In this document: in pieces, positions 46,991 to 58,403 of the stretch
Layout: every line of letters starts with the position of its first letter
Position numbering within the stretch: the first letter of the stretch is position 1
From: Strongylocentrotus purpuratus
Lineage: Eukaryota; Echinodermata; Echinoidea; Camarodonta; Strongylocentrotidae
Direction of reading: 5' to 3'
Assembly: GCF_000002235.5 (NCBI RefSeq)
Contig: NW_022145604.1
Span: forward strand, 31,837,857-31,901,856
Length of the DNA: 64,000 bases
Notes under the pieces: generated by a model
Told to the model about the DNA's origin: nothing
What the model saw: only the letters and a program-made list of their open reading frames with translations
The model's database searches: none
Position numbers and translations under genes: made by a program

Positions 46991-47689
46991 GTTATGTATA
47001 TTACTGAACATAATATCACAAATATTTTTCGTTTGAAATCCGATCTAATCCAACCTACAGAGTATCTGGTGTAGCGCCTTTTCCTTTCAGATTTCTGAGT
47101 GCTTCACATTTTGCTCCACACCGCAGAAAATGAAGAAATCAAATCAAATCAATTTATTTTGGTAGTACTGGTAGAAGTTTCCTAGATTAGAGTGGTAATG
47201 AAGACTAAGGCATGAATTGTCAATTACATTTTTCCGGCCATTTCGGAACGTTGCCAAACCAATTCGTGTTGCGTGCATTTTCAATGTAGCCCTGCCTTTC
47301 TCTGTGATAGTTCAAATTCGTAATCTGTGCATGCAAATTTGCATTTCAGTCAACCAAAGTTACTTGTTTCTCATTAAAATTCATTTTGTTATTCATGCTT
47401 TTCGTCAAACGTTCATTCAATTTAGTAAGGCATGATCACGTAATACTGCCATTCGTACATCAACATTCTTCTATGAGCAACCATTGTAGCATTTCTCGGA
47501 TTCAAATCAGTCAAGGTTTTTAATGATTCCCTTTTGTTTAATTCAAAGTGAGTTTGGCAATAAGTGTTATATGTAATGACTAAAATACGGATTCGTTCAA
47601 ATTTGCGTAGACTTTAAACTTATTTGAAAATGATGATAGGAACTTAGAAGTAGATCATAAGCATATAATTCAAGGCGTGTCAGGACAAT

Positions 47690-48245
47690 TACCCTCTGGA
47701 CAATCACCCTCGACAGATTAACGCCCTGGAGAACTCCCCCCCCCCCCCACTAGGACAATATTCCCCTGGAACTTACCCCCCGGAAAATTACCCCTAAAGA
47801 ACATCCACCCCTTGAGGAAAATTACCCCCGGAAAATTACCCCCTAGGAAAATTACTCTCCAGCGGCCAATTACCCCCCCCCCCTTCCCGGAAAATTACCC
47901 CCTTCTCCTAAAATTACACTCTACGACAATTACCCCCCTTCCAGGACAACCAAGGACAATTACTTCCCCAAATATTTCACCATTCGTTGTCAGGGGGGGG
48001 GGGTTATTGTTCTCGGAGTGGTTGTCCTTCGGGGAGGTAATTGTTCTAGCGCTAGATTTGTGGGCGGGGTGACTTGTCCTCGGGGGGGGGGGGGTAATTG
48101 TTATTCGGGGGTATACCCTGTTGATTATTGGCCGGGGGTGGTTTTCCTCGGTAGGTAATTTTCCGGGGAGTGATAGTCTATCGGGGTAATTGTCCCGCTG
48201 GTAATTGATTGAGGGTAAATGCCCAGGGGGGAATCGTCCTAGAAC
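47690..48245. repeat. Inverted C-rich/G-rich array of ~20-bp units
   Basis: About 300 bp of GGACAATTACCCCC-like units are followed by about 250 bp of GGGGGTAATTGTCC-like units, the reverse complement. Units are very degenerate. This is a foldback with tandem-repeat arms; the related single arm at 16,607 lies in the intron of gene 1. Confidence 0.75.
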
Positions 48246-48276
48246 CAATTCAACGATATTAATTTTAATTGCCTTT

Positions 48277-48335
48277 GTGTGTGTGCGTGTGTGTGTGTGT
48301 GTGTGTGTGCGTGTGTGTACGTGTGCGTGCACTTG
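48277..48335 (+). repeat. (GT)n microsatellite
   Basis: TG/TGCG dinucleotide repeat; gives Cys/Val or Thr/His frames without meaning. Confidence 0.9.
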
Positions 48336-48479
48336 ACGCGTGTCAAAGTGCTGCAAGAAGAAACTTCTCTGCTGAATTTGAGATTGGGGTAACGCGATTT
48401 TTTTTTAGTGCGTGCCATATGACTAAGAATATAACTTGGCCAATTGGTTACACTTGGTCAGAGCATAGCGTAAATTCTT

Positions 48480-49400
48480 TGTAATAATTATTAACATAAT
48501 ATTATCAACAGATACAACATGAAATTTGATGTCAATGATATAATTTATGGAAAGACAAAATATACGACTGTTCAGATAAATGTAATATTTATTAGTTTGG
48601 TTATTTATAAACTAAAAATAAATGCCGAACAGATGAAGAATGTTACCACAAACTGATGAGTCGTATCTAGGGGGTAATAAGGAGAAAATATCTTCTTGTT
48701 CTTTATGTATGTATTCTCACATTTATTTAATCTTTGCTGTATGATTGTGCTACATAAGTATAATAAAGAAATTTCAAGCAGATGCCACCGAACTTTTACC
48801 GAACATCCTATATTATCATTTTCCCCTCATTATATTAAATTTGCTGCAATACTATATACCTAGACAATATATGTCATGTTTTGTTTCGTGCTCAGACTTG
48901 CAATTAAATGAGCAGTATTTATTTGTCGAGCACAAGGAATTTACCCCTCCTCCCCCCCCCCCCCCCGCCATCAAAATGTTGGGAGAAAGGGAAAGAAAGA
49001 TTATATATATACATAATATCGACTCTTGAAAAAAGGGTGGACAGTAAAAAGCAAGAATTGTTTACCAGCAATATTAAAGACATAACTAAGAACAGTTAAA
49101 AAAGAGTGCTAAAAAATCAAATTGTGATTCAATGTACGACTAAAATTACCTTCCCGAATGTTGTAATGGCTTTTTACAACACGGTTTGGACAATTCCATA
49201 CCTCGTTCTCAAACCGTTTTGTCAGGCATGTATTTCGTAACACCCTATTTCAAGCTGTAAAATATACATTTTTTCAAGAATGAAACCTTGAAAACAGCTC
49301 GGGATTTTATTAATGTTATTATTTAAGTGTAGAATGCTGATAAGTAACCATTGGACCTAAAACTTCATATCCAATCTGAAGGTTTGCAGATGCGAATATA
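48480..49400 (+). repeat. Segmental copy A2 (truncated)
   Basis: Matches 44,510-45,400 and 56,930-57,850 (GATGTCAATGATATAATTTA, TTGTCGAGCACAAGG, GGACCTAAAACTTCAT). It breaks off before the promoter unit. Confidence 0.8.
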
Positions 49401-49409
49401 CCTGCATGT

Positions 49410-49790
49410 CAATCCAGGCGCATACGCAGGGGGGGGGGGGGGGGGCTGACCCCCCCCCCCCCCCTCTTTGGTATTTTGATGTATGTAAACCACCCCCCTT
49501 TGGTTTTTTTTTTTTTTTAATTATAAAAAAATAAAAAAATATTATACCCATGGCTGACCTAAAAAAAGGTGACCTTACCCCTCCCCCCCTCCACGAAGAA
49601 AAATGTAAAATTTTCAAATTTCGAGACCAAAAAAAAAAAAGTGTCCTCTTACCTCTTATAGAATATTATAACATCAGCTCAAAAAAATTATGCCCATGGC
49701 TGACCTAAAAAAAGGTGACCCCCCCCCCCCCCACGAAGAAAAATGTCAAATTTTCAAATTTCGAGACCCCCCCAAAAAAATGTCCTCATA
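49410..49790. mobile_element. Poly(G)/poly(C) element inserted at A2/B junction
   Basis: Starts CCAGGCGCATACGCAGGGG and holds two direct copies of CATGGCTGACCTAAAAAAAG with TTTTCAAATTTCGAGACC. The undisrupted junction CCTGCATGTCAAGCTG occurs at 50,538. No coding capacity. Confidence 0.55.
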
Positions 49791-49795
49791 CCCGA

Positions 49796-50395
49796 GTCCT
49801 TCCCAGGGATGGATTGTAGCAGTGTGACGACGGTTTATCCTTCTGTATTCAGTTGGGGAATTAAGTGTTGTAATTGTTGTTATTGTCATGATGTTGATAT
49901 TCAGGTAACAAGAAAACACCCTCTATTAAATTTCAAGTACCCGCAAAAAAATGAATCCTGTTTCTATTTGTTACTATGAATGTAATCCTGTTAATCTCCA
50001 TGGTACGAGGGATATTTTTAGATTTGCCATACATAATTAATATTAGACCTAATAGACATGCTAGAACAAGTATCACCAAACGTGGCGCTTGCAATGTTGG
50101 AACAAAGCACAATAATGTCTTTACTATTTACTAATGAGAGCTGATTTTGTCAAGAATATTTTCTAAGTGAGCATCAGATAACGAAGGAACACGTTTTCCC
50201 CTAGATGGGGCTCTTTCTCTACTGCCAGGAGAGTCATTTCTTTGCTTGAAAGGGCTTTGCCAAACTGGTTCAATTGGAACAATATGACGTATATTAAAGA
50301 GCTGCTTTGATTATAAAATTAGCATTGACTGCAGCGATAAAGACGATTATAATTCAAATTTAAATGAATAATACTTGACTTTGTCTAGAAAACAG
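49796..50395 (+). repeat. 813-bp-period direct repeat, copy 1 (contains block B)
   Basis: Almost identical to 50,609-51,205, with only a handful of substitutions over ~600 bp. Both contain GATATTCAGGTAACAAG and the block B motifs. The near identity implies recent duplication or conversion. Confidence 0.9.
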
Positions 50396-50608
50396 TAAGA
50401 AATTTACTTTTCAAGTTTATTCAGAGAATTGACACTTATAAAAGTCTTGAATTGAATACGTGATGTACGTTAAACAGTATATACGAATACCTAGGCACTT
50501 AAGTGCAAGTAACAAATTTGCGGATCTGAATATACCTGCATGTCAAGCTGTTGGAAGAAATTTAATGTTGAAGTTTATTCAGAGAATTGACGCTGATAAA
50601 AATCAGGG

Positions 50609-51205
50609 TCCTTCCCACGGATGGATTGTAGCAGTGTGACGACGGTTTATCCTTCTGTATTCAGTTGGGGAATTAAGTGTTGTAATTGTTGTTATTGTCA
50701 TGATGTTGATATTCAGGTAACAAGAAAACACCCTCTATTAAATTTCAAGTACCCGCAAAAAAATGAATCCTGTTTCTATTTGTTACTATGAATGTAATCC
50801 TGTTAATCTCCATGGTACGAGGGATATTTTTAGATTTGCCATACATAATGAATATTAGACCTAATAGACATGCTAGAACAAGTATCACCAAACGTGGCGC
50901 TTGCAATGTTGGAACAAAGCACAATAATGTCTTTACTATTTACTAATGAGAGCTGATTTTGTCAAGAATATTTTCTAAGTGAGCATCAGATAACGAAGGA
51001 ACACGTTTTCCCTTAGATGGGGCTTTTTCTCTACTGCCAGGAGCGTCATTTCCTCGCTTGGAAGGGCTTGGCCAAACTGGTTCAATTGGAACAATATGAC
51101 GTATATTAAAGAGCTACTTTGATTATAAAATTAGCATTGACTGCAACGATAAAGACGATTATAATTCAAATTTAAATGAATTATACTTGACTTTGTCTAG
51201 AAAAC
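50609..51205 (+). repeat. 813-bp-period direct repeat, copy 2
   Basis: See the first copy. It runs directly into segmental copy A3. No gene seen in the spacer 50,396-50,608. Confidence 0.9.
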
Positions 51206-51546
51206 AAAGTTTGAATTGTGTTGCGCCTCAATACTAAACATTAACAAATTAAAGGAAATATATTATTTAAGTTCTGATAATATTTGACCTAGTAACACGT
51301 GAGGTAAATTATATTCATCCCTTGAATGCTTGACGTGGCAGATATCACAATATCTTTAAATGCAATTAATTGATCAAAGTACACAGGCTATAAAGTTTTA
51401 TTAATTTATTTGACGTAGCAATCACACCTAATCGCCTCCTAAGCGATGTAAAAGTGTCACACATAGAAATACAGCTATTAAGGCAGTGTTAAATGAGAGA
51501 TGCAAACATACCAAAATAATAAACCTGACAAGAAGGCATGTCATAC

Positions 51547-51627
51547 AGATACAACTACTAAATGAGTTTGTGTGTGTGTGGGGGGGGGGGGGTTGAGGTT
51601 AATCCTGTCTTTCCTAGCTTTCGATAC
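51547..51627 (+). repeat. Poly(G) minisatellite, first unit
   Basis: Unit: GATACAACTACTAAATGAG, TTTGTGTGTGTG, a G run, TTGAGGTTAATCCTGTC and TTCCTAGCT. The foldback interrupts the array at 51,628. The terminal TTCGATAC of this unit is the left target duplication. Confidence 0.85.
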
Positions 51628-54600
51628 GGGTCAATGTCGCTATTCATAAGGACCGCTATTCATAAGGTCCGCTATTCATAAGGTCCATTATTCATAAGGA
51701 CCGCTATTCATAAGGTCCGCTTTTCATAATTGGAGAAAAGGGTCATTATTCATAAGAGTCATTATTCATAAGGACCGCTATTCATAATCAAAGAAGAGGG
51801 TCGGTATTCATAATATTAGAAGAGGGTCGCTATTCATAATAGGAAAACGGGGTCGTTATTCATAAGGGTCCCTATTCATAATATTACAAAAGGGTCGGTA
51901 TTCATAACACAGAAAGAGGGTCGCTATTCATAATACGAAATGAGGGTCGCTATTCATAATACAAAATGAGGGTCGCTATTCATAATGCAAAATGAGGGTC
52001 GTTATTCATAAGGGTTATTATTCATAAGGGTCATTATTCATAATAAGAAATGAGGGTCGCTATTCATAAAAGGAGAAGAGGGTCGCTATTCATAATAGAA
52101 GAAGAGGGTCGCTATTCATAATAGGAGAAGAGGGTCGCTATTCATAATAAGAAATGAGGGTCGCTATTCATAATAGAAGAAGGGGGTCGCTATTCATAAT
52201 AGAAGAAGAGGGTCGCTATTCATAATAGGAGTAGAGGGTCGCTATTCATAATAAGAAATGAGGGTCGCTATTCATAATAGAAGTAGAGGGTCGCTATTCA
52301 TAATAGGAGTAGAGGGTCGCTATTCATAAAGAGAAATGAGGGTCGCTATTCATAATAGGAGAAGAGGATCGCTATTCATAATAGAAGAAGAGGGTCGCTA
52401 TTCATAATAGGAGCAGAGGGTCGCTATTCATAATAAGAAATGAGGGTCGCTATTCATAATATGAGAAGAGGGTCGCTATTCATAAAAGGAGAAGAGGGTC
52501 GCTATTCATAATAGAAGAAGAGGGTCGCTATTCATAATAGGAGTAGAGGGTCGCTATTCATAATAAGAAATGAGGGTCGCTATTCATAATAGGAGAAGAG
52601 GGTCGCTATTCATAATAGAAGAAGAGGGTCGCTATTCATAATAGGAGAATAGGGTCGCTATTCATAAAAGGAGAAGAGGGTCGCTATTCATAATAGAAGA
52701 AGAGGGTCGCTATTCATAATAGGAGTAGGGGGTCGCTATTCATAATAAGAAATAAGGGTCGCTATTCATAATATGAAATGACGGTTGCCATTCATAATAC
52801 GAAATGAGGGTCGCTATTCATAATAAGAAATGAGGGTCGCTATTCATAATAGGAGTAGACGGTCGCTATTCATGATACGAAATGAGGTTCGCTATTCATA
52901 ATACGGCCCCCCCCCCTCGGCTACGTTCCTGGTCCTGTAGGGGGGGCGATATATAGCCCTGAATAGTTGTCTCTTTTTAAAGTAACTAAATTTTATCTGT
53001 TATCTTTGATAATTATATAGAGCCAACCCCCGCTCATGTGGTGACGAAAAAAAAAGTAAAACATAACACACATGTAATCCTATCGTAAATTTTCCTCCTT
53101 GTTGGAATTCTTGCCCCATCACCCTGCCCCCGACTGATCTTATCCAGGCTACGCCACTGAGATATTAAGTACGCCAAGCAGGCCCATTATCCATTTTAGC
53201 TTGCTATTTAAGAAACTAGTAATTGTTTATACGACAATAATGTTTTTGTAGAAAGTAATTTTTATTAGGACTTATGGACCTACAAATTACTGAGCGGAAT
53301 TGGACCTGACAATTGGACCTAAGCCCAGTATCTACCGATCCCCCGAGCCCCCCCCCCCCCCCCATCAGTACGCCCCGGCGCGGATCCAGAATTTTCCAAT
53401 TGGGGGGGGGGGGGACGGAAATTTGAAAAATGCGCAGACCGTTTTTTCAACTCAACATACCAATATTGACAAGGTCATATTAGAAGCACGATACGGGTAC
53501 CTAGAAGCAGGAACAATTTTGGAAAGGGGTGCAAGCTCACTTCACGTCTCTTGTCCGATATCAACATTCCCCGTTTTTAAGATATACATTTTTTTGACAT
53601 TTTCATCTGGGGGGGGGGGGCTAAAGCCTCTTGCCCGATTATTTTCTAGTTCACAATTCTGCTTGTGAGCGAAACGAGCGAGCAAAAATTTGAGCATTAT
53701 ATGTTTTTTGTGAAAGTGTTATTTATCACCAAGATAAACGAGAAAAGATATCAAAAATTCATATTCGGGCAGCTTGCTGTCTCCTACTATTATTCTCCTA
53801 TTATGAATAGTGACTCTCTTCTTCTATTATGATTAGCGACCCTCATTTCCTATTATGAATAGCGACCCTCTTCTCCTTTTATGAATAGTGACCCTCTTTT
53901 CCTATTATGAATAGCGACCCTCTTCTCCTATTATGAATAGCGACCCTCTACTCCTATTATGAATAGCGACCCTCTTCTCCTATTATGAATAGCGACCCTC
54001 TTCTCCTATTATGAATAGCGACCCTCTTCTCCTATTATGAATAGCGACCCTCATTTCCTATTATGAATAGCGACCCTCTTCTCCTATTATGAATAGCGAC
54101 CCTCTTCTCCTTTTATGAATAGCGACCCTCTTCTCCTATTATGAATAGCGACCCTCATTTCCTATTATGAATAGCGACCCTCATTTCCTATTATGAATAG
54201 CGACCCTCTTCTCCTATTATGAATAGCGACCCTCTTCTCCTATTATGAATAGCGACCCTCATTTCCTATTATGAATAGCGACCCTCTTCCCGTGTTATGA
54301 ATAGCGACCCTTACAAGTAATGAACCTTATTCGTATTATGAATAGCGACCCTCTCGTCGTATTATGAATAGCGACCCTGATTTCATATTATGAATAGCGG
54401 TCCTTATGATTAATGACCCTTAATATGAATTATGAATAGCGACCCTCATCTCACGTTATGAATAGCGGTCCTTATGATTAACGAACCTTATTTCATTATG
54501 AATAGTGACCCTCTTTTGCCATTATGAATAGCGGACCCGGAAGTACGGGAATTTACACGTTATGAATAGCGGTCCTTATGAATAGCGGACCTTATGAATA

Positions 54601-54629
54601 GCGGTCCTTATGAATAGCGAATAGACCCC
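51628..54629. mobile_element. TU-like foldback transposon, 3.0 kb
   Basis: The left arm (51,628-52,905) and right arm (about 53,800-54,629) are reverse complements made of tandem units. The outer units are about 16 bp (CTATTCATAAGGACCG) and the inner ones about 26 bp (AGGGTCGCTATTCATAATAG plus a variable AGGAGAAG-type part). Both tips read as GGGTC/GACCC next to CGCTATTCATAAGGACCG. The 8-bp TTCGATAC directly flanks both ends (51,620-51,627 and 54,630-54,637). The middle (52,906-53,799) has poly(G)/poly(C) and a GGCGCGGATCC repeat but no transposase. Long inverted repeats with tandem outer domains are the hallmark of sea urchin TU and Drosophila FB elements. Confidence 0.88.
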
Positions 54630-55093
54630 TTCGATACAACTATAAATGAGTTTGTGCGTGGGGGGGGGGGGGTTTGAGGTTAATCCTGTCCTTCCTAGCT
54701 ATCGATACAACTACTAAATGAGTTTGTGTGTGTGGGAATGGGGGGGGGGGGTTGAGGTTAATCCTGTCCTTCCTAGCTATCGATACAACGACTAAATGAG
54801 TTTGTGTGTGGGGGGGGGGGGGGGGAGGTTGAGGTTAATCCTGTCCTTCCTAGCTATCGATACAACTATAAATGAGTTTGTGTGTGTGGGGGGGGGGGTG
54901 GTTGAGGTTTATCCTGTCCTTCCTAGCTATCGATACAACTACTAAATGAGTTTGTGTGTGTTGGGGGGGGGGGGGTTGGTTGAGGTTAATCCTGTCCTTC
55001 CTAGCTATCGATACAACTACTAAATGAGTTTGTGTGTGGGGGGGGGGGGGAGTTTGAGGTTAATCCTGTCCTTCCTAGCTATCGATACAACTA
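54630..55093 (+). repeat. Poly(G) minisatellite, middle block
   Basis: About six units of ~75-80 bp. Length varies through the (GT)n and G runs; the CCTAGCTATCGATACAACTA part is nearly invariant. Confidence 0.9.
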
Positions 55094-55239
55094 CACTGTT
55101 GGTCATAATGGTGGAATATTTTTTTTTTACCCCAATTTATGGGATGATTTTGCAAATGATTTATTCCTAATAGATGTAGATAATTAGTATACATTCTCAG
55201 ATTGTATTGGATAATAATTTGCGAGTGTTTGTTTTTCGT

Positions 55240-55405
55240 GACTGCTAAAGCATGTGTGTGCTACTATGCTTATCAACTAGGGGACCTACTTCCTTAAGTC
55301 ATAACTGACAGTAATGAGGAATAATGCCTCACAAAAGGGCACTAATATAGCTGATCGACACGGTTTTTATTCCGGGGCCTCACAGTTACGAAGCCATTGC
55401 TTATC
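55240..55405 (-). repeat. SINE-derived segment in left foldback arm
   Basis: Reverse complement of the segment at 55,703-55,890, including GAGGAATAATGCCTC and AAAGGGCACTAATA, which correspond to the SINE body at 741 and 62,696. Confidence 0.65.
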
Positions 55406-55702
55406 CGCTGAAACATGACTGTGAGCAGCGGGGGCTAGGGTACGTCACCGCCCCCACAAATACCAAAAAACAAAGAAAATGCAATAATCTTTCAATAAAT
55501 CATTGCACTTTCCCCCGGTCCCCAACATTAAAAATTCCTCTGTAGAGCAATGCATTATGGGTCAAGGCATGCCCACATAGAGGATTTTGTTTATCTTATG
55601 GGTCGGGGCAAAATGCAATGAATTATTGAAAAATTATTGCATTTTCTTTATTTTTTTGTATTTGTGGGGGCGGTGACGTACCCTAGCCCCCGCTGCGTAC
55701 AG

Positions 55703-55890
55703 TCATGATTCATTGGCTAAGCAATTGCCTCGTTACTGTGAGCCTCCAGGATCAAAACCGTGTCGATATGCTTTATTAGTGCCCTTTTATGAGGCATTAT
55801 TCCTCATTACTGTCAGTCATGACTGAAGGACGTAGGTCCCCTAGTAGATTAGCATAGTAGCATACACATGCTTTAGCAGTCACGCAAAAC
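55703..55890 (+). repeat. SINE-derived segment in right foldback arm
   Basis: Aligns in order with the SINE at 741-945: AAGCAATTGCCTC, GATCAAAACCGTGTCGAT (decayed box B), TAGTGCCCTTTTATGAGGCA, TTATTCCTCATTAC and TTTAGCAGTCA. Divergence is well above that between the two free SINEs, so it is an old copy captured before the arm was duplicated. Confidence 0.65.
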
Positions 55891-56026
55891 AAACACTCAC
55901 AAATTATTATTCAATAAAATCTGAGAATGTATACTATTATCTAGATCTAGTAGGAATAAATCATTGTTAAAATCTTTACATAAATCGGGGTAAAACAAAA
56001 TTATTCCACCATTATGACCAACAGTG

Positions 56027-56908
56027 TACTAAATGAGTTTGTGTGGGGGGGGGGGAGGTTGGGGTTAATCCTGTTCTTCCTAGCTATCGATACAACTATA
56101 AATGAGTTTGTGTGTGTGGGGGGGGAGGATGAGGTTAATCCTGTCCTTCCTAGCTATCGATACAACTATAAATGAGTTTGTGTGTGTGGGGGGGGGGGGG
56201 GAGGTTGAGGTTAATCCTGTCCTTCCTAGCTATCGATACAACTACTAAATGAGTTTGTGTGTGTGTGGGGGGGGGGGGAGTTTGAGGTTAATCCTGTCCT
56301 TCCTAGCTATCGATACAACTATTAAATGAGTTTGTGTGTGGGGGGGGGGGGGGAGGTTGAGGTTAATCCTGTCCTTCCTAGCTATCGATACAACTACTAA
56401 ATGAGTTTGTGGGGGGGGGGAGGTTGAGGTTAATCCTGTCCTTCCTAGCTATCGATACAACTATAAATGAGTTTGTGTGTGTGGGGGGGAGGTTGAGGTT
56501 AATCCTGTCCTTCCTAGCTATCGATACAACTACTAAATGAGTTTGTGTGTGTGTGGGGGGGGGGGGGGTTGAGGTTAATCCTGTCCTTCCTAGCTATCGA
56601 TACAACTACTAAATGAGTTTGTGTGTGTGTTTGTGTGGGGGGAGGTTGAGGTTAATCCTGTCCTTCCTAGCTTTCGATACAACTATTAATGAGTTTGTGT
56701 GTGTGTGGGGGGGGGGGGGAGGTTGAGGTTAATCCTGTCCCTCCTAGCTATCGATACAACTACTAAATGAGTTTGTGTGGGGGGGAGGTTGGGGTTAATC
56801 CTGTCCTTCCTAGCTGTCGATACAACTATAAATGAGTTTGTGTGTGTTGGGGGGGGGGGGGGAGGTTGAGGTTAATCCTGTCCTTCCTAGCTATCGATAC
56901 AACTATGA
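56027..56908 (+). repeat. Poly(G) minisatellite, right block
   Basis: About twelve units of the same repeat, ending at GATACAACTATGAATGACG where single-copy A3 sequence resumes. A1 has about one degenerate monomer at the matching place. Confidence 0.9.
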
Positions 56909-58139
56909 ATGACGTCAGGTGATGATATTGGCAAAGGGTTATAATTATTTACATAATATTATTTCAACAGATACAATATGAACTTTGATGTCAATAATAT
57001 AGTTTATGGAAAGACAAAATATACAACTGTCCAGATCAATAAAAGATTTATTGGCGTGGCTATTTACAGATCAGATGGAATACGTTATATACAAGCTGAT
57101 ACGTCGTTTCCAGGAGGTAATTAAGGTGGATTCTCCTCTTGTTCTTCACTTGTATTATTATATTCTCACATTTGTTTTGCTTCAATCTTTGCTGTATGAT
57201 TGTGCTAAGAATGCGTCATAAAATAATTTTCATCAGATGCCCCCCAACTGTTATCAAACATTTCATTTTATCATTTTTACCTCATCATACTTATTTATTT
57301 TTAGTCAGTCTTGGTTGCCATACTAAATTCCTACCTAGACAATTATGTGTGAATTCGTTTCGTGCTCGTTTCGCAGTTTTTAATTGTCGAGCACAAGGAA
57401 TCCCCCCCCCCCCCGCCATCAAAATGTCGAGGGAAATGAACAGAAAGATTATACATACAAAAGATTGACTCTTGAAAAAAAGGTGGACAGTCAAAAGCAA
57501 CGATTGTTTATCTGCAATGTTTAAGACATAATTTTGAGCAGTTTAGACAGAATGCTAATTAAATTGTGATTCAACGCAATGCTAAAAATTACATTCCCAA
57601 ATATTGTAACTGTTTCTCACAAAATGTTTTAGAACAATTCCATACCTTGTTCTCTCACATTTGCGTCCGGTATGTATTTCGTAACATCCTAATTCTAGCT
57701 GTAAATTATACATTATTTCAAGAATGAAAACTTGAAAACAGCTAGGACTTGTATTTTTCTGTTTTATTTTATTAATTTTATTTGACCTCTTAATAATTCA
57801 AGTGTAGAATGCTGATAAGTAACCAATGGACCTAACACTTTATGTCCAATCCGAAGGAATTGACAGCTGATGTTTTATCCGAGTGGACGATCGCGTCGAT
57901 TTGGAACCTCGAACCTCCTGGTTACGATATTTTACTACTGATACATAATACTTCCAAAACAAAACAAAATCACAATTACATCGAATGACTCTAGTAAAAT
58001 TAGCTTATTAGTGACTAAATTTGGATATATTTACCCAAAAGACTTCTTCCCTTCCAAGACCAACAGCCCCGCACTGTTCCCCTCCCCATTTCAGAATAAG
58101 TGGACCCATCTTAAAACAATAGATTAATTTCAATCACAA

Positions 58140-58261
58140 AACAAGAAAATGCGCTGAATCATCACACTTAATATGAGAAACGGACAAATGGCTTCATGTG
58201 ATTGGCTCATTAGGTAGGTAGTGGGCGTAATCTAGGCCGGTCAGAAAGAAACATCATTAAA

Positions 58262-58296
<35 letters not shown>

Positions 58297-58324
58297 TCTA
58301 TATCAGGCAAAGTTTTGTTAGGAC
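58140..58324 (+). promoter_or_regulatory. TRIM gene 3 promoter, TATA region replaced by (AT)n
   Basis: CATGTGATTGGCTCATTAGG (inverted CCAAT) is kept. The region of the TATA box has become a ~34-bp (AT)n run (58,263-58,296), and the ancestral CTATATAAGG reads CTATATCAGG. The start-site region (TTGTTAGGACAGGTCACTGT) is kept. Confidence 0.55.
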
Positions 58325-58403
58325 AGGTCACTGTCGTCACTCCTACCCTTCAACCAAACATCGTTGTTTTACTTTGAGACGTACTATAAACGAGTGAATT
58401 TGG
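58325..58403 (+). other. TRIM gene 3, putative exon 1 with altered donor
   Basis: Homologous to 7,965-8,037 and 45,841-45,917. At the splice site, the GG|GTAAG of the other copies is GG|GAAG here, so the canonical GT is lost. Either another donor is used or transcription starts elsewhere, for example upstream of exon 2 or 3. Confidence 0.45.

Larger units (their letters stand above)
43340..47640 (+). repeat. Segmental duplication A1 (promoter side of a TRIM unit)
   Basis: Collinear with 51,210-60,110: TGACAATATCTTTAAATRCAA, CTAAGCGATGTAAA, GATGTCAATGACATG, GGACCTAAAACTTCATGTCC, the promoter/exon 1 unit, exon 2 and the intron beyond. It breaks off at about 47,640 and never reaches exon 3 or coding sequence. 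It holds a 625-bp MITE absent from the other copy, and about one monomer-equivalent (44,412-44,480) where the other copy has a large minisatellite. Confidence 0.85.
55094..56026. mobile_element. 933-bp near-palindromic foldback with TA target duplication
   Basis: Begins CACTGTTGGTCATAATGG and ends with its reverse complement CCATTATGACCAACAGTG. The dinucleotide TA flanks both ends, and removing the insert with one TA restores the minisatellite motif CAACTACTAAATG. Arms of at least 330 bp pair almost throughout, and an inner palindrome (GGTACGTCACCGCCCCCAC facing GTGGGGGCGGTGACGTAC) reaches close to the centre near 55,560. TA targeting suggests a Tc1/mariner-type mobiliser. No coding content. 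Confidence 0.88.

Noticed and set aside
51628-52905. CRISPR-like array of short repeats with variable parts
   Set aside because: The genome is eukaryotic, the units are tandem and continuous, the variable parts are a few bases, and the array is mirrored at 53,800-54,629 as a transposon arm.
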